Assembly: GCA_000934455.1 (NCBI GenBank)
Contig: KN885083.1
Span: 39,424-62,419 of the forward strand
Origin: Apostichopus parvimensis
Taxonomy: Eukaryota > Echinodermata > Holothuroidea > Aspidochirotida > Stichopodidae
Length of the DNA: 22,996 nt
Direction: 5' to 3'
Under the pieces are notes generated by a model that was not told the origin of the DNA, ran no database searches, and saw only the letters and a program-made list of their open reading frames with translations. Of this stretch, positions 20,042 through 22,996 are shown piece by piece. Position numbers and translations under genes: made by a program. Position 1 is the first letter of the stretch. Each line of letters begins with the position of its first letter.

Positions 20042-20471
20042 ATTTTTTTAAGTCTTGTTATGTTAAGGCTTTCGCCATGCATTTTACCCGCCGTGCAATT
20101 AAGAACATATTTCACTGGGAATAAAATATATCGTCCCATCCAATACCTGGCTCTACTCTCAGAATTATGTCAGCATTTTGTTTGAACAATTGTTGGCAAT
20201 AAACTACGGTTTTTAAACAATAGAAGTAAACAAAATTCCTTTTTGGGGGGGGGGTGTAATTAATAGCTGTTTTCCTCACTATAGGGTAAGGTAGAGTTTA
20301 CCCTACTTTTACGGATGCAACTCCTGTTGCCACCACTTTTTGGGGTACCCTACATTTACCTCTAAAGGTGGTGAAATGTTTCCCTTTCTTTAAGAGAAAT
20401 GTGAATTTTCCTTCATAAGAGGAATACCTCCATGTTACCTAGTGTGGGAAATCTGAGATTACACCACAAAA

Positions 20472-20481
20472 TGGTGGCAGC
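20472..20481 (+). promoter_or_regulatory. Possible retroelement primer-binding site (copy B)
   Basis: Same TGGTGGCAGC as in copy A, preceded by accacaaaa. It is duplicated with the surrounding block and so is not independent evidence. Confidence 0.3.
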
Positions 20482-21099
20482 CTAGTTGAACCCACTATTT
20501 GATAACATATTTTCAGTGTATCTAGTACCATAAGCTATTATCCAACCATTTTTATTATGATTAACAAAACACGTCGCTTGTCAACCAGACAAATATGATC
20601 AAGAGAAGCTCTGGATAAAGGGATAACATGATCGAACCGTACAACAGTATCTTTTTGTATAATTCGTGACCAGAATTGGACAATACAGGGGAACTTTGCT
20701 GAAGAAGACTGGATTGCCAAGAAAAGACATAAAACCTCAGATCTACCGGCATATTGAGAGAAAAAACCTTCCGCCAGCCTGCCATGATTCGTTCCGTGTC
20801 ATACTATGGGTAAGCCTACCGAAGTTGAACTGTGCTGCTGTCATGCACAAGAGCCTTTTTTTATTAGCCAATGTATTGGCAATCAGGTTTATGTATAGTT
20901 ATTGTGGTATAATTGTTGTGTTGTTTGGTTTTCAGACTACTGTATTATTTTTTAATAAAATTAAGCCAGCCCACGTTATGTATGCGTGACAACTTACATC
21001 CCTATATTTCTTTGATTGTGTAGGTAATAACGTTAGCCTAGCCAAGGTCCTGACAGTACAAAATTGCATAGCTAATGCAATGACGAGCCTAGACCTAGT

Positions 21100-21785
21100 C
21101 AAAAATATCACACAACTGGGTATTCTAAAAGACTTTGTTGGTGTGTTGACCAGCATACACGTAGTAATCTGTACAACGCTCTAATTGTACCCCATGTTGA
21201 TTATTGTTCTGTCGTCTGGACTACGGCGACGAACAAATTGATTGACCGGGTTCAGGTTCTTCAAAATTGTGCAGCTAGATTAGTCCTGGGATCTGGGCTT
21301 CAGGATGTGCATGTTACAGATATTTTAGCTGAATTGAAGTGGCTAAATGTCCGTCAACGTGCATTATATTTTAGGAATATTCTTATGTATAGATGTGTCC
21401 ACGGCCTGGCCCCATATTATCTTACTGATAATCCAATTCTACTGAGAGATAGCCATTCGTAAAGAACTAGATCTACCTGCTCTACTAATATTTTACTTGC
21501 TCCAGTAAGATCTGGGAATGGAAAGGGTCCTTTACATTTTCTGGAGGCAGGTCTTGGAACAGTCTTCCCACAAATTTGAAATGCTTGCCAAATGTTAATA
21601 TTTAAAACGCAATATGAAAACTTCTATATTTTGTTTAGATGTCTGATATTTGTTTGTCTATATTTTTGCTGTCCATTTTGTGCGTTTGGCTGTTAACCGT
21701 TTTCTCCTGCATATTATTGTATATGTATTATTTATTGATGGCTCCTCTGAGCAGGACTAACCTCATTAAAGATGGCAATAATAAA
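21100..21785 (+). pseudogene. LINE reverse-transcriptase 3' end, broken (copy B)
   Basis: The frame through 21154-21459 encodes the region after the LINE reverse-transcriptase catalytic core: HTRSNLYNALIVPH, DYCSVVW, a DRVQVLQNCAARLVLG block, then LAELKWLNVRQR and HGLAPYYL. This order is characteristic of CR1/L2/Jockey-like non-LTR elements (family assignment from memory). A TAA at 21460-21462 interrupts it where copy A has TAC. Further on the family's WNSLP-type motif appears in another frame near 21555, so at least one frameshift follows. A 3' UTR-like tail ends in aataataaaa near 21785. The piece is 5'-truncated and cannot be active. Confidence 0.75.
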
Positions 21786-22996
21786 ATTTAAAAACAATAT
21801 GATAGGAATATTGTAAAGTTAGTCAAATGATTAAACATAACAATTTGGAGTAACGCCACAATGATTTTGAGAAGTTTACAGAGGCGATATTTGCCTGGTT
21901 TGACTGTAATAACATTACTGCAAGTTCGAAAAAGCGTGCAGTATTGTTAACTAGTATATGCAGTAAGGTCTGCCTCACATTAAGGGCATTGATGCAACCT
22001 GCAAAACCAAGTGTAAAGAAATTTGAGGAATGTGTCAGTGCGCTTAAATCGCACATTTTCCGCCTAAGCGATAAATAATAATGGTTACCATGGAAGTTAA
22101 AGTTAATAATCAATGACTTATCAAATTCCTTACAATCACAAAACAAACACATACAGACATCGATTACCTAGACACAAACGTCCATACAAAGTGCTTTGAA
22201 TTTAAGTTCAATGAGGTGTAACTGAACTTGACTAAATTCAACTGAAGTTAACAAAAGATATTTACAAATCACACGGTTTTCGCATCAGTGACCTCACAAG
22301 GCTCTAAACATCTTTAATCTTGTGCATTGGCAAGGCATTTCATATAAAACACTTTGTAAGAATTCCCATATACCAATGCACTGATTTTATTCATCCAAGG
22401 TTAAAGATATATATTGCCTTGAAACAAACGCCAAGGGCTTTCAGGAGAGATGTTTGACTTAACGTCTTCTGTTAAATTATCACGAAAGGTTGTTGTGGAG
22501 GGATCCTCCAATGACAAGAACGCACGGCTCTGCAGGATGAATGTTTATGCTTGCTAGGTAATGTTCCAAACTGAAGCTCTCCTAGAGTAAAAATGAAATG
22601 TACGAAAACAATCTGCCCCTAAAGTATCACATTTGTTCATTGAATAAGATAACCACTCCACCACACCGTCCCCCTTCAACCAGAGACAACCACAATGCAA
22701 GTTAGATTCCTCTAGCATGGAGTACATAGGAGGTTATGTTTTGTGGGGAAGTTACGATGGTGATTAACACCCGAAACTCATAGCTGATACAGTAACTACT
22801 TCTGTTATGAACACAAAGTAGCAATAACTGATGCACGGTTGTAGGACATGAACAGTAGTTGGGCGTTAGTTGGGCGTTAACTGGCCCGGGTATTTGTCCT
22901 ACGTAAGAGATATGTTACAGCGTCGAAGGCGTTTGGTACCTTGAAGTCTTACTGTATTTTGTTTTTCTGTAGAAGGAATACTTTTTATGCACAACA

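Larger units (their letters stand above)
20042..22996 (+). repeat. Long direct repeat, copy B
   Basis: Direct-orientation counterpart of copy A at an offset of about 20 kb. It retains more of the LINE reverse-transcriptase frame than copy A but lacks the segment equivalent to 2766-4428. Homology still continues at the last base of the window. The poly-G run at 20245-20254 is absent from copy A. Confidence 0.9.

Noticed and set aside
1-22996. CRISPR arrays, bacterial operons, riboswitches and rRNA genes.
   Set aside because: No regularly spaced identical repeats and no bacterial gene organisation. The window is clearly eukaryotic.

Overview
The window reads as intron-containing metazoan DNA: AT-rich, GT..AG splice sites, several classes of decayed eukaryotic transposons, and no operon-like coding density. 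The one gene I can assemble encodes a single-Ig type I membrane protein. Its Ig domain resembles, from memory and unverified, families I associate with sea cucumbers, so an echinoderm, most likely a holothurian, is my inference rather than something the sequence proves.

Layout. (1) 1-4557 is copy A of a long direct repeat. It is a mosaic holding a possible LTR-retroelement primer site and leader, a broken LINE reverse-transcriptase 3' end, and about 1.66 kb absent from copy B. (2) 4558-7739 has no gene I can support; it holds a diverged ~265-bp repeat pair and a 962-bp non-autonomous DNA transposon with good terminal inverted repeats and a TTA target duplication. (3) 7740-12105 is the Ig gene on the + strand, with five coding exons (79, 303, 72, 75 and 173 nt) that join into one 233-codon frame. 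All four introns are phase 1. The order is signal peptide, Ig domain, two Ser/Thr-rich stalk exons, then transmembrane segment plus short tail. Intron 2 carries a duplicated block with the remains of an extra stalk exon, and intron 4 carries a hAT-like element. (4) 12106-18100 is intergenic, with a tRNA-Thr-like SINE head on the minus strand, a 205-bp tandem duplication and several poly-C tracts. (5) 18110-19740 holds Ty3/Gypsy-type gag and protease remnants followed by AT-rich repeats. (6) 20042-22996 is copy B of the long repeat, still matching copy A at the window end.

The Ig protein is predicted to sit at the cell surface with an N-glycosylated ectodomain on a probably O-glycosylated stalk, and a tail ending in a PDZ-ligand-like sequence. 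The other recognisable coding pieces are transposon debris. The two long flanking copies about 20 kb apart suggest that the gene lies within a segmental duplication unit, or that two haplotypes were joined in the assembly; the sequence alone cannot separate these.
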